From: Microbacterium sp. RURRCA19A | GTDB lineage: Bacteria; Actinomycetota; Actinomycetes; Actinomycetales; Microbacteriaceae | Direction of reading: 5' to 3' | Length of the DNA: 64,000 nt | Assembly (NCBI RefSeq): GCF_900156455.1 | Contig: NZ_FTNQ01000001.1 | Span: 992,001-1,056,000 of the forward strand | Part shown: positions 54,795 to 62,762 of the stretch, piece by piece | Layout: every line of letters begins with the position of its first letter | How positions within the stretch are numbered: position 1 is the first letter of the stretch | The notes under the pieces: model-generated | What the model was told of the DNA's origin: nothing | Database searches by the model: none | Seen by the model: only the letters and a program-made list of their open reading frames with translations | Program-made: the position numbers and the translations under genes

Positions 54795-56270
54795 TCAGAT
54801 CGCCGCGATCTGGTCGGGACGCGGGGCGAGGTCGGGGCGCAGACGGGTTCCGAACTCGCGACGCAACACGCTGAGCGCCGCCTGCCAGCCGGCGAGGCCG
54901 TGCACACCGGGGCCGGGGCTCGTCGAGGACGAGCAGAGGTAGATGCCGGGGATCGGGGTGCGCCACGGTTCGGGGCTGTACACCGGTCGCCCGATCAACT
55001 GCGGAAGCGACGGCGCGCCCGCCGAGATGTCGCCGCCGGGGAAATTGGGGTTCCACCCCGCGATGTCGACCGCAGTCCGAGACGACGTCGCCAGGATGGT
55101 GTCGCGGAAGCCGGGCGCGAAGCGTTCGATCTGGGCGACCACCGCCGCCTCTCGGTCGGCGCGGCTCCCCGCCGGAACATGGGTGTACGCCCACAGCACG
55201 TGTCGCCCCTCGGGAGCACGCGTCGGATCGAACAGCGAGGGCTGCGACACGAGGACATAGGGGGCGTCCGGAAGCTCCCCGCGCACGACCGCGTTCTCCG
55301 CGGCGGCGATCTGCGCCCGTGTGCCGCCCACGTGCACCGTTCCCGAGAGAGCGACCTCCGGATCGGCCCACGGCACGGGATCCGACAGGGCGAAGTCGAT
55401 CTTGGCCACTCCCCCGCCGTAGCGGAACCGCTCGAGCGCGCGGCGGTAGCCTCCCGGCATCCGGTCGCCGACCAGGCCGACCAGAGCGCGCGGCGTGACG
55501 TCCAGGAGCACGGCGCGGGCGGCAGGGAGCTGACGGAGGTCGGTGACGTCGACGCCCGTGTGCACGACGCCACCATGAGCGCGCAGGTCAGCTGCCAGCG
55601 CGTCGGCGATCGACTGACTGCCCCCGACGGGGATCGGCCATCCTCGTCCGTGCGCGTAGGTGGCCAGCACCAGGCCGGCACCTCCGGCGGCGAGGCTCGG
55701 TTGCGCGAGAATCGAATGCGCCGCGACCCCGGTGATCATCGAGGGCGCGACCTCCTCGCGGAACCTCGCGTTCCACCACGGGCCGCCCTGCTCCAACGAG
55801 CGGATGCCGAAGTAGAACGCGGCGAGGGGGTCGCCCGGGACGCGGAGCAGGGCGTTGCCGGTGAAGTCGGCCACACCTCGGAGGTGTGCGACGAGCGGCC
55901 CCATCAGGCGGGCGTAGGCCGCCCCGTCGCGACCGATCGCCTCCGCCGCGCGGGGCAGGTCGCGGTAGGCGAGACCGGCTCGCCCGCCCTCCAGAGGGTG
56001 CGCGAACGAGACCTCCGGAACGACGAACGGCACCCGGCGTTCGAGGCCGAACTCGCGGAAGAACCACGACTCGAGGGCGAGCGGGTGCACCGCGGATCCG
56101 AGGTCGTGGCGGAAGCCGGGCAGAGTGAGTTCACCGGTCGAGGCCGCGCCGCCGAGCGACGACTGTCGCTCGTACAGCGCCACCGACAGCCCCGCCCGCG
56201 CGAGGGTGACCGCCGCCGCGAGACCGTTGGGTCCCGATCCGACGACGATCGCGTCATATCGCTCGGTCAT
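54795..56270 (-). CDS. phytoene desaturase-like FAD oxidoreductase
   Basis: 491 residues. The dinucleotide-binding start YDAIVVGSGPNGLAAAVTLA and the GG motif SSLGGAASTGELTLPGF fit the carotenoid-desaturase/amine-oxidase superfamily. The C-terminal motif YLCSSSTSPGPGVHGLAGWQ is the FAD-binding end seen in CrtI relatives. No crtB or crtE is nearby, so the substrate may not be phytoene. The ATG overlaps the SRPBCC stop (ATGA), linking the two products. Confidence 0.85.
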   Translation of the reverse strand: MTERYDAIVVGSGPNGLAAAVTLARAGLSVALYERQSSLGGAASTGELTLPGFRHDLGSAVHPLALESWFFREFGLERRVPFVVPEVSFAHPLEGGRAGLAYRDLPRAAEAIGRDGAAYARLMGPLVAHLRGVADFTGNALLRVPGDPLAAFYFGIRSLEQGGPWWNARFREEVAPSMITGVAAHSILAQPSLAAGGAGLVLATYAHGRGWPIPVGGSQSIADALAADLRAHGGVVHTGVDVTDLRQLPAARAVLLDVTPRALVGLVGDRMPGGYRRALERFRYGGGVAKIDFALSDPVPWADPEVALSGTVHVGGTRAQIAAAENAVVRGELPDAPYVLVSQPSLFDPTRAPEGRHVLWAYTHVPAGSRADREAAVVAQIERFAPGFRDTILATSSRTAVDIAGWNPNFPGGDISAGAPSLPQLIGRPVYSPEPWRTPIPGIYLCSSSTSPGPGVHGLAGWQAALSVLRREFGTRLRPDLAPRPDQIAAI

Positions 56271-56770
56271 CGCTGGACCGGTTCCTTCTCTGCGGTGGAC
56301 GCGCGGCCGATGGCGGCTGCTCCCCCGCCGGGCCCCGGGGCGCCGCCCTCGGCGAGGTACGCCAGCCGGTGCAGGGTCTCGGCATTGCGCCACCGTGTGA
56401 TCGCGTCGAACACCACGTCGGGGAGGAAAGTGGTCGGCCCGGTCACGGGCTCCTCCTGGAGCCGGACGACGCACGCCTGACCTCGCGGCTTGACATCGAT
56501 GGTGACGCGCGCGATGCCGATCGGACCGCCGTGCGGTTCGAGCACCGCGTGGCGCGGCGGATCCCATACGCGCATCACCGTGGTGTCGTCGACGAGAGCG
56601 GGCCACGACCCGAACGAGTGGTGCAACTCCGCCCCCTCGCGCGGCCATTCCTCGGCCACGTCGCGCATGCGGGACGCCCCGACCACCCAGAGCGGATACA
56701 GCCACCCGTTCGCGAGCACGCGGAAGACGTCCTCGGGTGTGCAGTGCAGAAGTCGCACGTTGCGAGCCAT
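56267..56770 (-). CDS. SRPBCC (START-like) ligand-binding protein
   Basis: 167 residues of the helix-grip fold that holds hydrophobic ligands. It starts MARNVRLLHCTPEDVFRVLA, where the typical strand plus first helix is seen. The long C-terminal helix is DAITRWRNAETLHRLAYLAE; the last ~25 residues are Gly/Pro-rich. AGGAGGTG lies 8 nt before the ATG. Translational coupling to the FAD oxidoreductase suggests it binds that enzyme's substrate or product (inferred). Confidence 0.8.
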   Translation of the reverse strand: MARNVRLLHCTPEDVFRVLANGWLYPLWVVGASRMRDVAEEWPREGAELHHSFGSWPALVDDTTVMRVWDPPRHAVLEPHGGPIGIARVTIDVKPRGQACVVRLQEEPVTGPTTFLPDVVFDAITRWRNAETLHRLAYLAEGGAPGPGGGAAAIGRASTAEKEPVQR

Positions 56771-56841
56771 CGGGGAGCACCTCCTCGTCGTCGGCGGGGA
56801 GGTTTCGGCCGGGGGCCCGGACTCCCGACCGGATGCCGACA

Positions 56842-56847
56842 ACGCTA
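56842..56847 (-). promoter_or_regulatory. minus-10 candidate (TAGCGT) for SRPBCC-oxidoreductase pair
   Basis: TAGCGT on the minus strand, about 70 nt before the ATG. No clear minus-35. Confidence 0.3.
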
Positions 56848-56867
56848 CGGGTCGGTGCACCCGCCGG

Positions 56868-58103
56868 TCACGAAGGTTGCGCGGGCGCATCGAGACCGTT
56901 AGGCGCACCGGGTCGTGGCCGATCAGGCGGCGACGTCCGCGGGAGCACCACCCAGGCGCGCGTTCCGCCGTCCGGAGACTCGTCGAGACCGATGTGACCC
57001 CCGTGTGCGTGCGCGATGCGCCGACAGGTCGCCAATCCGATACCGAGTCCCTGCACATCGGCGTCATGGCCCCGCTGCATCGGCTCGAACATGCGATCCC
57101 GCAGCTCCGCATCGACCGGGCGGCCGTTGTCGTCCACCGTCAGACGCCATCCGTCCGGAAGTTCGCGCACGGTCACCGAGACGCGCGGCACACGCCCCGC
57201 GGCGACGGTGAACTTCACCGCGTTGGCGATGAGATTCTGCAGGAGGACGCGCAGGAGAGTGTCGTCGGCGCGGACGAGCATCGACGCGTCCACCACTACC
57301 TCGGCGCCCGCGCCCACCACGGCGCCGTCCAGGTCCTCCAGCACCTCGTCCACGATCTCGCCGACGTCCACGCGACTGAAGTGCGGTCGCGCTCCCCCCA
57401 TGCGCGCGAAATCGAGCAGGTCCGTCACCATCGAGGTCATCCGCGACGCGGCGGCCTCGGCACGGGCAAGCGACCGCGACGCCCGCGGGGCATCGATCAT
57501 CTCGGGGCTGTCCGCCGCGAGTTCGAGGAAGCCCGACAGGGCCGTCAGAGGGTTCCTCAGATCGTGGCTCACCTGGGTCGCGAACTGCTCGAGCTGCGTG
57601 TTCGACTCCGCGAGGTCGCGGCTCACGCGCCGGAGCTCGAGGACATCGATGACCTGGTGCGCGAGCAGGTCGAGGGCGTGAGCCGTGGCATCCGTCAGCT
57701 CGCCGACCTCGTCGTCGAAGACGCACAGAGTGCCGATCGCGACGCCCGAGGGCGTGATGAGAGGGCTGGACGCGTAGAAGCGCACCGAGGCGACCACCCC
57801 CGTGACGAACGCGTTGTCGCGGAACCGCGGGTCCTCGCGCGCGTCGGGGACGACCACGCGGCCCGGCTCGACGAGCACCGCGGCGCACATCGAATCCTCG
57901 ATGGAGCACGAGGCCGCCCGCACGCCGACGGCGGCGACCTGGTGCTGCGCACGGTCGTCGATGATGTTGATGACGGCGGTGGACACGCCGCAGATGGTCG
58001 CCGCCAGCTCGACCAGTCCCTGGAGATCAGGTTCGGGCAGCGCCCCGACGATGCGGTACTGATCGATGGCGTCGCGGCGCGTCACCTCGTGAGCTGTGGA
58101 CAC
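56868..58103 (-). CDS. GAF-domain sensor histidine kinase
   Basis: 411 residues, no membrane helix, so a cytosolic sensor. GAF domain about 25-155 (GVSTAVINIIDDRAQH, then GVAIGTLCVFDDEVGELTD). HisKA region with the phospho-His in QVSHDLRNPLTALSGFLELA near residue 178. ATPase domain with N box QNLIANAVKF near 290 and G box QGLGIGLATCRRIAHAHGG near 355. No response regulator gene is adjacent. GAF domains of this type often follow cell age, light or redox; the signal is unknown. GTG start with AAGGGA 5 nt upstream. Confidence 0.9.
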   Translation of the reverse strand: MSTAHEVTRRDAIDQYRIVGALPEPDLQGLVELAATICGVSTAVINIIDDRAQHQVAAVGVRAASCSIEDSMCAAVLVEPGRVVVPDAREDPRFRDNAFVTGVVASVRFYASSPLITPSGVAIGTLCVFDDEVGELTDATAHALDLLAHQVIDVLELRRVSRDLAESNTQLEQFATQVSHDLRNPLTALSGFLELAADSPEMIDAPRASRSLARAEAAASRMTSMVTDLLDFARMGGARPHFSRVDVGEIVDEVLEDLDGAVVGAGAEVVVDASMLVRADDTLLRVLLQNLIANAVKFTVAAGRVPRVSVTVRELPDGWRLTVDDNGRPVDAELRDRMFEPMQRGHDADVQGLGIGLATCRRIAHAHGGHIGLDESPDGGTRAWVVLPRTSPPDRPRPGAPNGLDAPAQPS

Positions 58104-58133
58104 GGCATCCCTTCGCGATCGTCTCCCCGATCG

Positions 58134-58139
58134 AGACTA
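58134..58139 (-). promoter_or_regulatory. minus-10 candidate (TAGTCT) for the histidine kinase gene
   Basis: TAGTCT on the minus strand, 30 nt before the GTG start. The remaining ~95 bp up to the mannosyltransferase gene show no further feature. Confidence 0.35.
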
Positions 58140-58236
58140 TCCCGCCGGTCGGACGCTGTCGCCGGAACCCGTCAGGCCCGCGGGACGACGAAGGAGCGAG
58201 CACACCGGTGCCCGCCCCTACAGGATGTCCGTCGGA

Positions 58237-59562
58237 TCACGGATTGCCGCGCGTCCACAGCAACAGGATCGCCACCGCCTGCAGGACCACGCATCCGACG
58301 AGGATCGCCGTGCGACGGCGGGGCGTCGAGGACAACCGGTCGTCGCCGAGGATGGGGGCCATCGGCATGAGAAGGCGGAACGTGCTCTGCTGCGGGAGGA
58401 AGACCGCGAAGATGTACACGCCGTAGCTGAACAGGTACGCCACGACCATGAGGCCGAGTCGGCGGACGGGACGCGACCACAGCAGCGCGGCGAAAGCGAC
58501 GATCAGCGCGACGACGAGGATGATGCCCACCACACCGAGGTGCGTGCCGGCCTGTCGGAACCACGGGGTGAACGGCGTGAACTCGTCGTTTCCGACGTAG
58601 TCGAGCCACCAACCGAGCTCGGTCCGGATGTAGGCGTTCTTGGTGCCGGTGACGTCCTGGGCGATGTGGCTCCACGACAGACCCGCGACCGCGATGGCGA
58701 GCCCGGATGCCATGAGGTACGCCCACTCCCGGACGGGGAAGGGGTCGACCCGGCGCCGGAAGAAGCGCACCAGGAACAGGATGCCGAGCGCCAGGCCGAA
58801 GGCGAGCACGCCCGGGCGCGTGTACGCCGCGATCACTCCGAGCGGCAGGATCCACAGATACTTCCGCTTGATGGCGAGGAGCATGCCGCTGAAGACCAGG
58901 AACATGAACAGGCCCTCGCTGTAGCCGAGGGCGAAGAGGAACGACATCGGCGCGAACGAGAAGAACACGACCGACCACCACGCGGCGCGCGGCCGGGTGA
59001 CGGTGCGCAGCAGGCGGAACAGCATCCACGTCGCCCCCAGGCTCGCGGCGAGGCTGATCAGGACCGCGACGGGCTGCCAGCCGATTCCCGTCGCGCCCGA
59101 GAGCGTGCGCACGAGGAACGGGAAGACCGGGAGGAACGCCCAGTTGTTCGGGAGGATGTCGCCCGACACGTTCATGGGCAGCGACATCGGATAGCCCTGC
59201 GCGGCGATCTGGCCGTAGCGATCGGCATCCCACCCGGTGAGGTAGTCGAAGAACGTACCGAGGCGCTCGCTGTCGGGTCCGAAGCCCCAGCGCGCCGCCT
59301 TGGCGATCGAGTAGAACCCCCAGAGCAGGCCGAAGTTCACCACGCGGGCGATCGCCCATAGCAGCAGAACGCGGGTGAACGCGCCGCGCTCGATCGGCTC
59401 CACGCCCTGCGGCGCGCGCAGGACGTCGTGGCCGTACTGACGGAGTGCCCGTCCGGGACGGGAGTCGAGCAGGCGACGCCCACGCTCGCGCAGCGGCGCC
59501 AGACGATCGTCGGTGGGGGCCGGCCGTACCGTGGGGACCAGCTCGCTCGGCGGTGCGCTCAC
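58237..59562 (-). CDS. PIG-V-like GT-C mannosyltransferase
   Basis: 441-residue polytopic protein with about 10 helices after a ~70-residue cytosolic N-terminus. The acidic loop motif GWDADRYGQIAAQGYP near residue 110 is that of PIG-V-type and other GT-C lipid-linked sugar transferases, where the Asp is catalytic; NNWAFLPVFPFLVR follows. FSFAPMSFLFALGYSEGLF is a further family stretch. Likely role: extension of a cell-envelope glycolipid or protein mannosylation; acceptor unknown. GTG start with AAAGG 7 nt upstream. Confidence 0.82.
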   Translation of the reverse strand: MSAPPSELVPTVRPAPTDDRLAPLRERGRRLLDSRPGRALRQYGHDVLRAPQGVEPIERGAFTRVLLLWAIARVVNFGLLWGFYSIAKAARWGFGPDSERLGTFFDYLTGWDADRYGQIAAQGYPMSLPMNVSGDILPNNWAFLPVFPFLVRTLSGATGIGWQPVAVLISLAASLGATWMLFRLLRTVTRPRAAWWSVVFFSFAPMSFLFALGYSEGLFMFLVFSGMLLAIKRKYLWILPLGVIAAYTRPGVLAFGLALGILFLVRFFRRRVDPFPVREWAYLMASGLAIAVAGLSWSHIAQDVTGTKNAYIRTELGWWLDYVGNDEFTPFTPWFRQAGTHLGVVGIILVVALIVAFAALLWSRPVRRLGLMVVAYLFSYGVYIFAVFLPQQSTFRLLMPMAPILGDDRLSSTPRRRTAILVGCVVLQAVAILLLWTRGNP

Positions 59563-59635
59563 TCGGAACCTTTCACACAGGGAGGAAGTGGGCTGCTGAC
59601 GACGGTGTCCGGCCCGGACAAGTGCATTCGCCCAG

Positions 59636-59641
59636 ATCGTA
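59636..59641 (-). promoter_or_regulatory. minus-10 candidate (TACGAT) for the mannosyltransferase gene
   Basis: TACGAT on the minus strand, 73 nt before the GTG; the leader contains the AAAGG site. Confidence 0.35.
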
Positions 59642-59691
59642 CCGGATGGATGCCAACGGTCTTCCCGGTTGACATTCAGGAAATGCCCTGG

Positions 59692-60015
59692 TCAGTGGGT
59701 GTCACCGACGATTTTGAGGCCCACCACGCAGCCGACGAGGCCGAGGATCAGCAGGATCTTCACCACCGACACCGTTTCGGCTCCCCCGATCATCGCGACG
59801 ATCACCGTCAGTGCCGCGCCGATTCCCACCCAGACGGCGTAGGCGGTCCCCGTCGGGATCTCCCGCATCGCCCACGCGAGCCCGCCCATGCTCGCCACGA
59901 GCGCGACGGCGAACACGACGCTCGGCCACAGCTTCGTGAAGCCCTCCGAACGGCCGAGGGCCGTGGCCCACACCGCTTCCAGGACGCCCGAGACGGCCAG
60001 AACGATCCACGACAT
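59692..60015 (-). CDS. SugE/Gdx-type small multidrug resistance transporter
   Basis: 107 residues, four helices. Helix 1 holds the essential Glu in VSGVLEAVWATALG; GFTKLWPS and EIPTGTAYAVWVGIGAA are SMR hallmarks. The sequence is closer to SugE/Gdx (guanidinium exporters) than to EmrE, judged from SEGFTKLWPS and a single-gene arrangement. It works as an antiparallel dimer using proton exchange. ATG 60015 is chosen because GGAGG lies 5 nt upstream. Confidence 0.88.
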   Translation of the reverse strand: MSWIVLAVSGVLEAVWATALGRSEGFTKLWPSVVFAVALVASMGGLAWAMREIPTGTAYAVWVGIGAALTVIVAMIGGAETVSVVKILLILGLVGCVVGLKIVGDTH

Positions 60016-60093
60016 GACGACCTCCATCGGCCAGTCTTGTCGCAGTCCGGGTACTGATCCCTCGTCCGGTGGTGCCGTTCGCACGCGTCCGCC

Positions 60094-60099
60094 ACGGTA
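60094..60099 (-). promoter_or_regulatory. minus-10 candidate (TACCGT) for the SMR gene
   Basis: TACCGT on the minus strand, giving a leader of about 70 nt. The leader was checked for guanidine riboswitch motifs; none is convincing. Confidence 0.3.
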
Positions 60100-60145
60100 G
60101 CAAGCACGCCTGTGCACCGGCCGTGCACGGCATCCGTTCATCCGA

Positions 60146-61012
60146 TCAGACGAGGAAGATCGAGACGGCGCCAGGGTTGTGGGCGTGCACGAGGACGCCG
60201 AAGACCACGGCGTCGAAGAGCAGGTGCACGGTGACGACGTACCAGAGCGAGCGGGTGCGGAGGAAGAGGAATCCCTGCACGAGCGCGAAGGGGATGGTCA
60301 GGACCGGCCCCCACGCCTGATACCCGAGTTCCCAGAGGAACGAGACGAAGACGATGGCCTGCAGCACGTTGGCCGTCACGTCCGGGAAGTGGCGCCGCAG
60401 GAGCACGAACACCGTGCACACGAAGAACAGCTCGTCCCAGATGCCCACGGCGCCGACGCCGACGAAGAGGCGGCCGATGAGCTCGGGGGTGTCCACGACG
60501 GGCCAGTTCATGTAGACGCCGGAGGTGATGAAGTAGAAGGGCAGGATCAGGTAGCCCAGTACGATCACGCCACCCAGCCACGCCCACTGCCACCACGCCC
60601 ATCGGCCGCCGCCCCGCCAGGGGAAGCGGATGGCGTAGTCGCGGTACACGAAGCGGGAGATGACGTAGGGAACGACGACGGCTCCACCGAGCGCGAGGGT
60701 GAAGCGCAGGAACGCCGCGTTGTCGAGCTCGGCGTGGAGGGGGATCAGACTGACGATGAACTGCCCGATCGCCACGAGCGAGACGTCGCGGGCGATGCTC
60801 GGTTCGGTGTCCCGGCCCGGCAGGACCGCGACCCCGGCGCGGCGGTCGACGAGGACCGCGGATGCCACGGCGAGAGCCAGCACGATCCACCCGAGCCACA
60901 CGACCTGCACGACGAACAGCACCGGTGCGGCCAGGCACACGAGCGCCGCCGGGACGAGTTTCGCGGTCCACGTGCGGCGGACGCTCTCGGGCACGACGGC
61001 GTGGGACGTCAT
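60146..61012 (-). CDS. CPBP-like intramembrane protease homologue
   Basis: 288 residues with about eight helices. The region GIWDELFFVCTVFVLLRR near residue 193 corresponds to motif 1 (EExxxR) of the CPBP/Abi family, but the first Glu is Asp and the Arg spacing is altered. FVSFLWELGYQAW stands at motif 2, and VVTVHLLFDAVVFG near the C-terminus supplies the His of motif 3. Proteolytic activity is therefore uncertain. The ATG overlaps the trmB stop (ATGA). Confidence 0.75.
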   Translation of the reverse strand: MTSHAVVPESVRRTWTAKLVPAALVCLAAPVLFVVQVVWLGWIVLALAVASAVLVDRRAGVAVLPGRDTEPSIARDVSLVAIGQFIVSLIPLHAELDNAAFLRFTLALGGAVVVPYVISRFVYRDYAIRFPWRGGGRWAWWQWAWLGGVIVLGYLILPFYFITSGVYMNWPVVDTPELIGRLFVGVGAVGIWDELFFVCTVFVLLRRHFPDVTANVLQAIVFVSFLWELGYQAWGPVLTIPFALVQGFLFLRTRSLWYVVTVHLLFDAVVFGVLVHAHNPGAVSIFLV

Positions 61013-61728
61013 GACGAACGGCGCGTGTAGGTCAGATCGCGGATGTCACGCCCGACGCGGAGCCCCTTGCGCTCGAACGCGGTGAGGACCCGTCCGTCGA
61101 ACCGCTCGGCCCACTCCCCCGCGAACGCGCGCTCGAACTCCGCAGCCTCGTCGAGCACGGTGCGCATCTGGTCGGCGTAGTCCTGCCAGTCGGTCGCGAG
61201 GCGCAGCACGCCTCCGGGGCGGAGCGCCTGCGCCGCGATCCGGGCGAACTCGGGGGCAACGAGCCGGCGCTTCGTGTGCTTGTTCTTGTGCCAGGGATCG
61301 GGGAAGAACACCCAGAGCTCGTCGACGGATGCCGCGGGGAGCATATGCTCCAGCACCTCGGGGGCGTTGGCCTCGACGAGGCGGAGGTTGCGCAGGCCCT
61401 CGCGTTCGGCGTCGAGCATCGTGCGGGCCAGTCCCGCGGCGAAGACCTCCACCGCGAGGAAGTCGGCGTCCGGCCGCGCGGCCGCGGCCGACACGATCTG
61501 GTGACCCTGGCCGGACCCGATCTCCACGATCAGCGGCGCGTGACGGCCCCAGACCTCGGCCGGGTCGACGGCCGATCCCGGACGGACGCTCGTGGCCGCG
61601 GCATCCCGCTCCACCGGCAGCAGGTAGAACGGCGAGAGTTCGGCCCACGCCCGATCCTGCGCCTCCGACATGCGGCCGCTGCGGCGCACGAACGACACCG
61701 GACGGTCACGGTAGACGGGGGTCTCCAT
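61009..61728 (-). CDS. trmB: tRNA (guanine-N7-)-methyltransferase
   Basis: Makes m7G46 in tRNA variable loops with SAM. 239 residues. The SAM loop is IVEIGSGQGHQIV near residue 68; the family signature VFFPDPWHKNKHTKRR is near 145, and LATDWQDYADQM is near 185. The start ATG 61728 has TACCCT 7 nt upstream. The stop overlaps the CPBP-like gene, so the two share a transcript. Confidence 0.94.
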   Translation of the reverse strand: METPVYRDRPVSFVRRSGRMSEAQDRAWAELSPFYLLPVERDAAATSVRPGSAVDPAEVWGRHAPLIVEIGSGQGHQIVSAAAARPDADFLAVEVFAAGLARTMLDAEREGLRNLRLVEANAPEVLEHMLPAASVDELWVFFPDPWHKNKHTKRRLVAPEFARIAAQALRPGGVLRLATDWQDYADQMRTVLDEAAEFERAFAGEWAERFDGRVLTAFERKGLRVGRDIRDLTYTRRSS

Positions 61729-61735
61729 GGCATCC

Positions 61736-61741
61736 AGGGTA
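61736..61741 (-). promoter_or_regulatory. minus-10 element (TACCCT) for leaderless trmB
   Basis: TACCCT on the minus strand, 7 nt before the ATG at 61728. Confidence 0.5.
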
Positions 61742-61764
61742 GGCGACGGTTCCGGCGCGCCCTC

Positions 61765-61783
61765 GTCGCGCGGATCGCGCGAC
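61765..61783 (-). terminator. 8-bp perfect hairpin after the DUF3097 gene
   Basis: GTCGCGCG, loop GAT, CGCGCGAC, 22 bases past the DUF3097 stop and upstream of the trmB promoter. Confidence 0.55.
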
Positions 61784-61805
61784 TGCTCCCGGGGCTTGCG
61801 GCCGC

Positions 61806-62639
61806 TCACGGGACGGTCACGAAGTCGATGAGCTCCTCGACGCGGCCGAGCAGGGCCGGCTCGAGGTCGCGGAACGTGGTCACGCGCGACAGGATGTGCT
61901 GCCAGGCGCGGGCGAGGTCGGCCTGCTCCTCGGCGGGCCAGCCGAGCGCGCGGCAGACGCCGACCTTCCACTCGATGTCGCGCGGAACCTGCGGCCACGC
62001 GGCGATGCCGAGAGCGCGCGGAGTGACGCACTGCCACACGTCCACGAACGGATGCCCGACGATGCGCACGTGGGCTCCGTGACGGCCCCGCGCGATCTTC
62101 TCGGCGATGCGCGACTCCTTGGAGCCCGGCACCAGGTGGTCCACGAGCACGCCGTACCGCCGTTCGGCCGTCGGAGGCTCGGCATCCAGGGTCTGTTCGA
62201 GGAGGTCGACGCCCTCGAGGAACTCGACCACGACGCCCTCGGCCCGGAGGTCTGCACCCCACACCTTCTCGACCAGCTCCGCGTCGTGCTTGCCCTCGAC
62301 GAAGATGCGGCTCGCGCGCGCCGTGCGGGCACGCTGGTCGGAAGCGGCGAACGACCCGGAGGCCGTCCGGGTGCGTCCCTTCGGCGCGGCGGCGGGGGCG
62401 ACGAGGACGACGGGCTCGCCGTCGAGGAGGAACCCACCGCCGAGGGGGAACAGCCGACGTCTGCCCAGGCGGTCCTCGAGCTCGACGTTCATGCCGTCGA
62501 GGCGGGTCACCGCCCCGCAGAATCCGTCACCGGCCACCTCGACGACGAAATCGGCGGATGCCGCGACCTCGACCGCCTTCTTGCGGCCGGCCTCGCGCCA
62601 GCCGCGGGCCAGCACATCGGTGCCGTAGCGATCGTCCAT
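61806..62639 (-). CDS. DUF3097 family protein
   Basis: 277 residues of an actinobacterial family of unknown function. The N-terminal part (RYGTDVLARGWREAGRKKAV) is followed by a beta-rich region. The C-terminal half has RIFVEGKHDAELVEKVWG and GVVVEFLEGVDLL, then VLVDHLVPGSKESRIAEKIA. The acidic EGKHD and DHLVPGSKE pattern recalls TOPRIM nucleotidyl domains (tentative). GGAGG lies 8 nt before the ATG. Confidence 0.85.
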   Translation of the reverse strand: MDDRYGTDVLARGWREAGRKKAVEVAASADFVVEVAGDGFCGAVTRLDGMNVELEDRLGRRRLFPLGGGFLLDGEPVVLVAPAAAPKGRTRTASGSFAASDQRARTARASRIFVEGKHDAELVEKVWGADLRAEGVVVEFLEGVDLLEQTLDAEPPTAERRYGVLVDHLVPGSKESRIAEKIARGRHGAHVRIVGHPFVDVWQCVTPRALGIAAWPQVPRDIEWKVGVCRALGWPAEEQADLARAWQHILSRVTTFRDLEPALLGRVEELIDFVTVP

Positions 62640-62660
62640 GGGGGTACCTCCGAACGCCCG

Positions 62661-62666
62661 AGCCTA
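62661..62666 (-). promoter_or_regulatory. minus-10 element (TAGGCT) for the DUF3097 gene
   Basis: TAGGCT on the minus strand, 21 nt before the ATG, leaving a short leader with the GGAGG site. Confidence 0.4.
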
Positions 62667-62707
62667 TGCGCCGCGCGCGTGCGCTCAGGGCGGACGCGCC
62701 GAGCCTT

Positions 62708-62735
62708 CCCGCGTGTCCGCGGGCCTTTATAGAGT
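62708..62735 (+). promoter_or_regulatory. hairpin and minus-10 candidate before the TPM-domain gene
   Basis: CCCGCG-TGTC-CGCGGG (62708-62723) is followed by TTTATAGAGT; TATAGA or TAGAGT (62728-62735) is the minus-10 candidate. The stem lies in the spacer and could be an operator. Confidence 0.35.
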
Positions 62736-62762
62736 GGGGGCCTCAGCGCCGAAGGGGAATGC

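Noticed and set aside
59669..59674. Consensus TTGACA on the plus strand
   Set aside because: No minus-10 at 16-18 nt and no plus-strand gene downstream; the neighbouring genes read the other way.
60016..60100. Guanidine riboswitch before the SugE-type SMR gene
   Set aside because: ACG-containing loops occur (GGACGCG, GGACGAG), but flanking bases do not form the paired stems of the guanidine-II class, and the guanidine-I conserved segments are missing.
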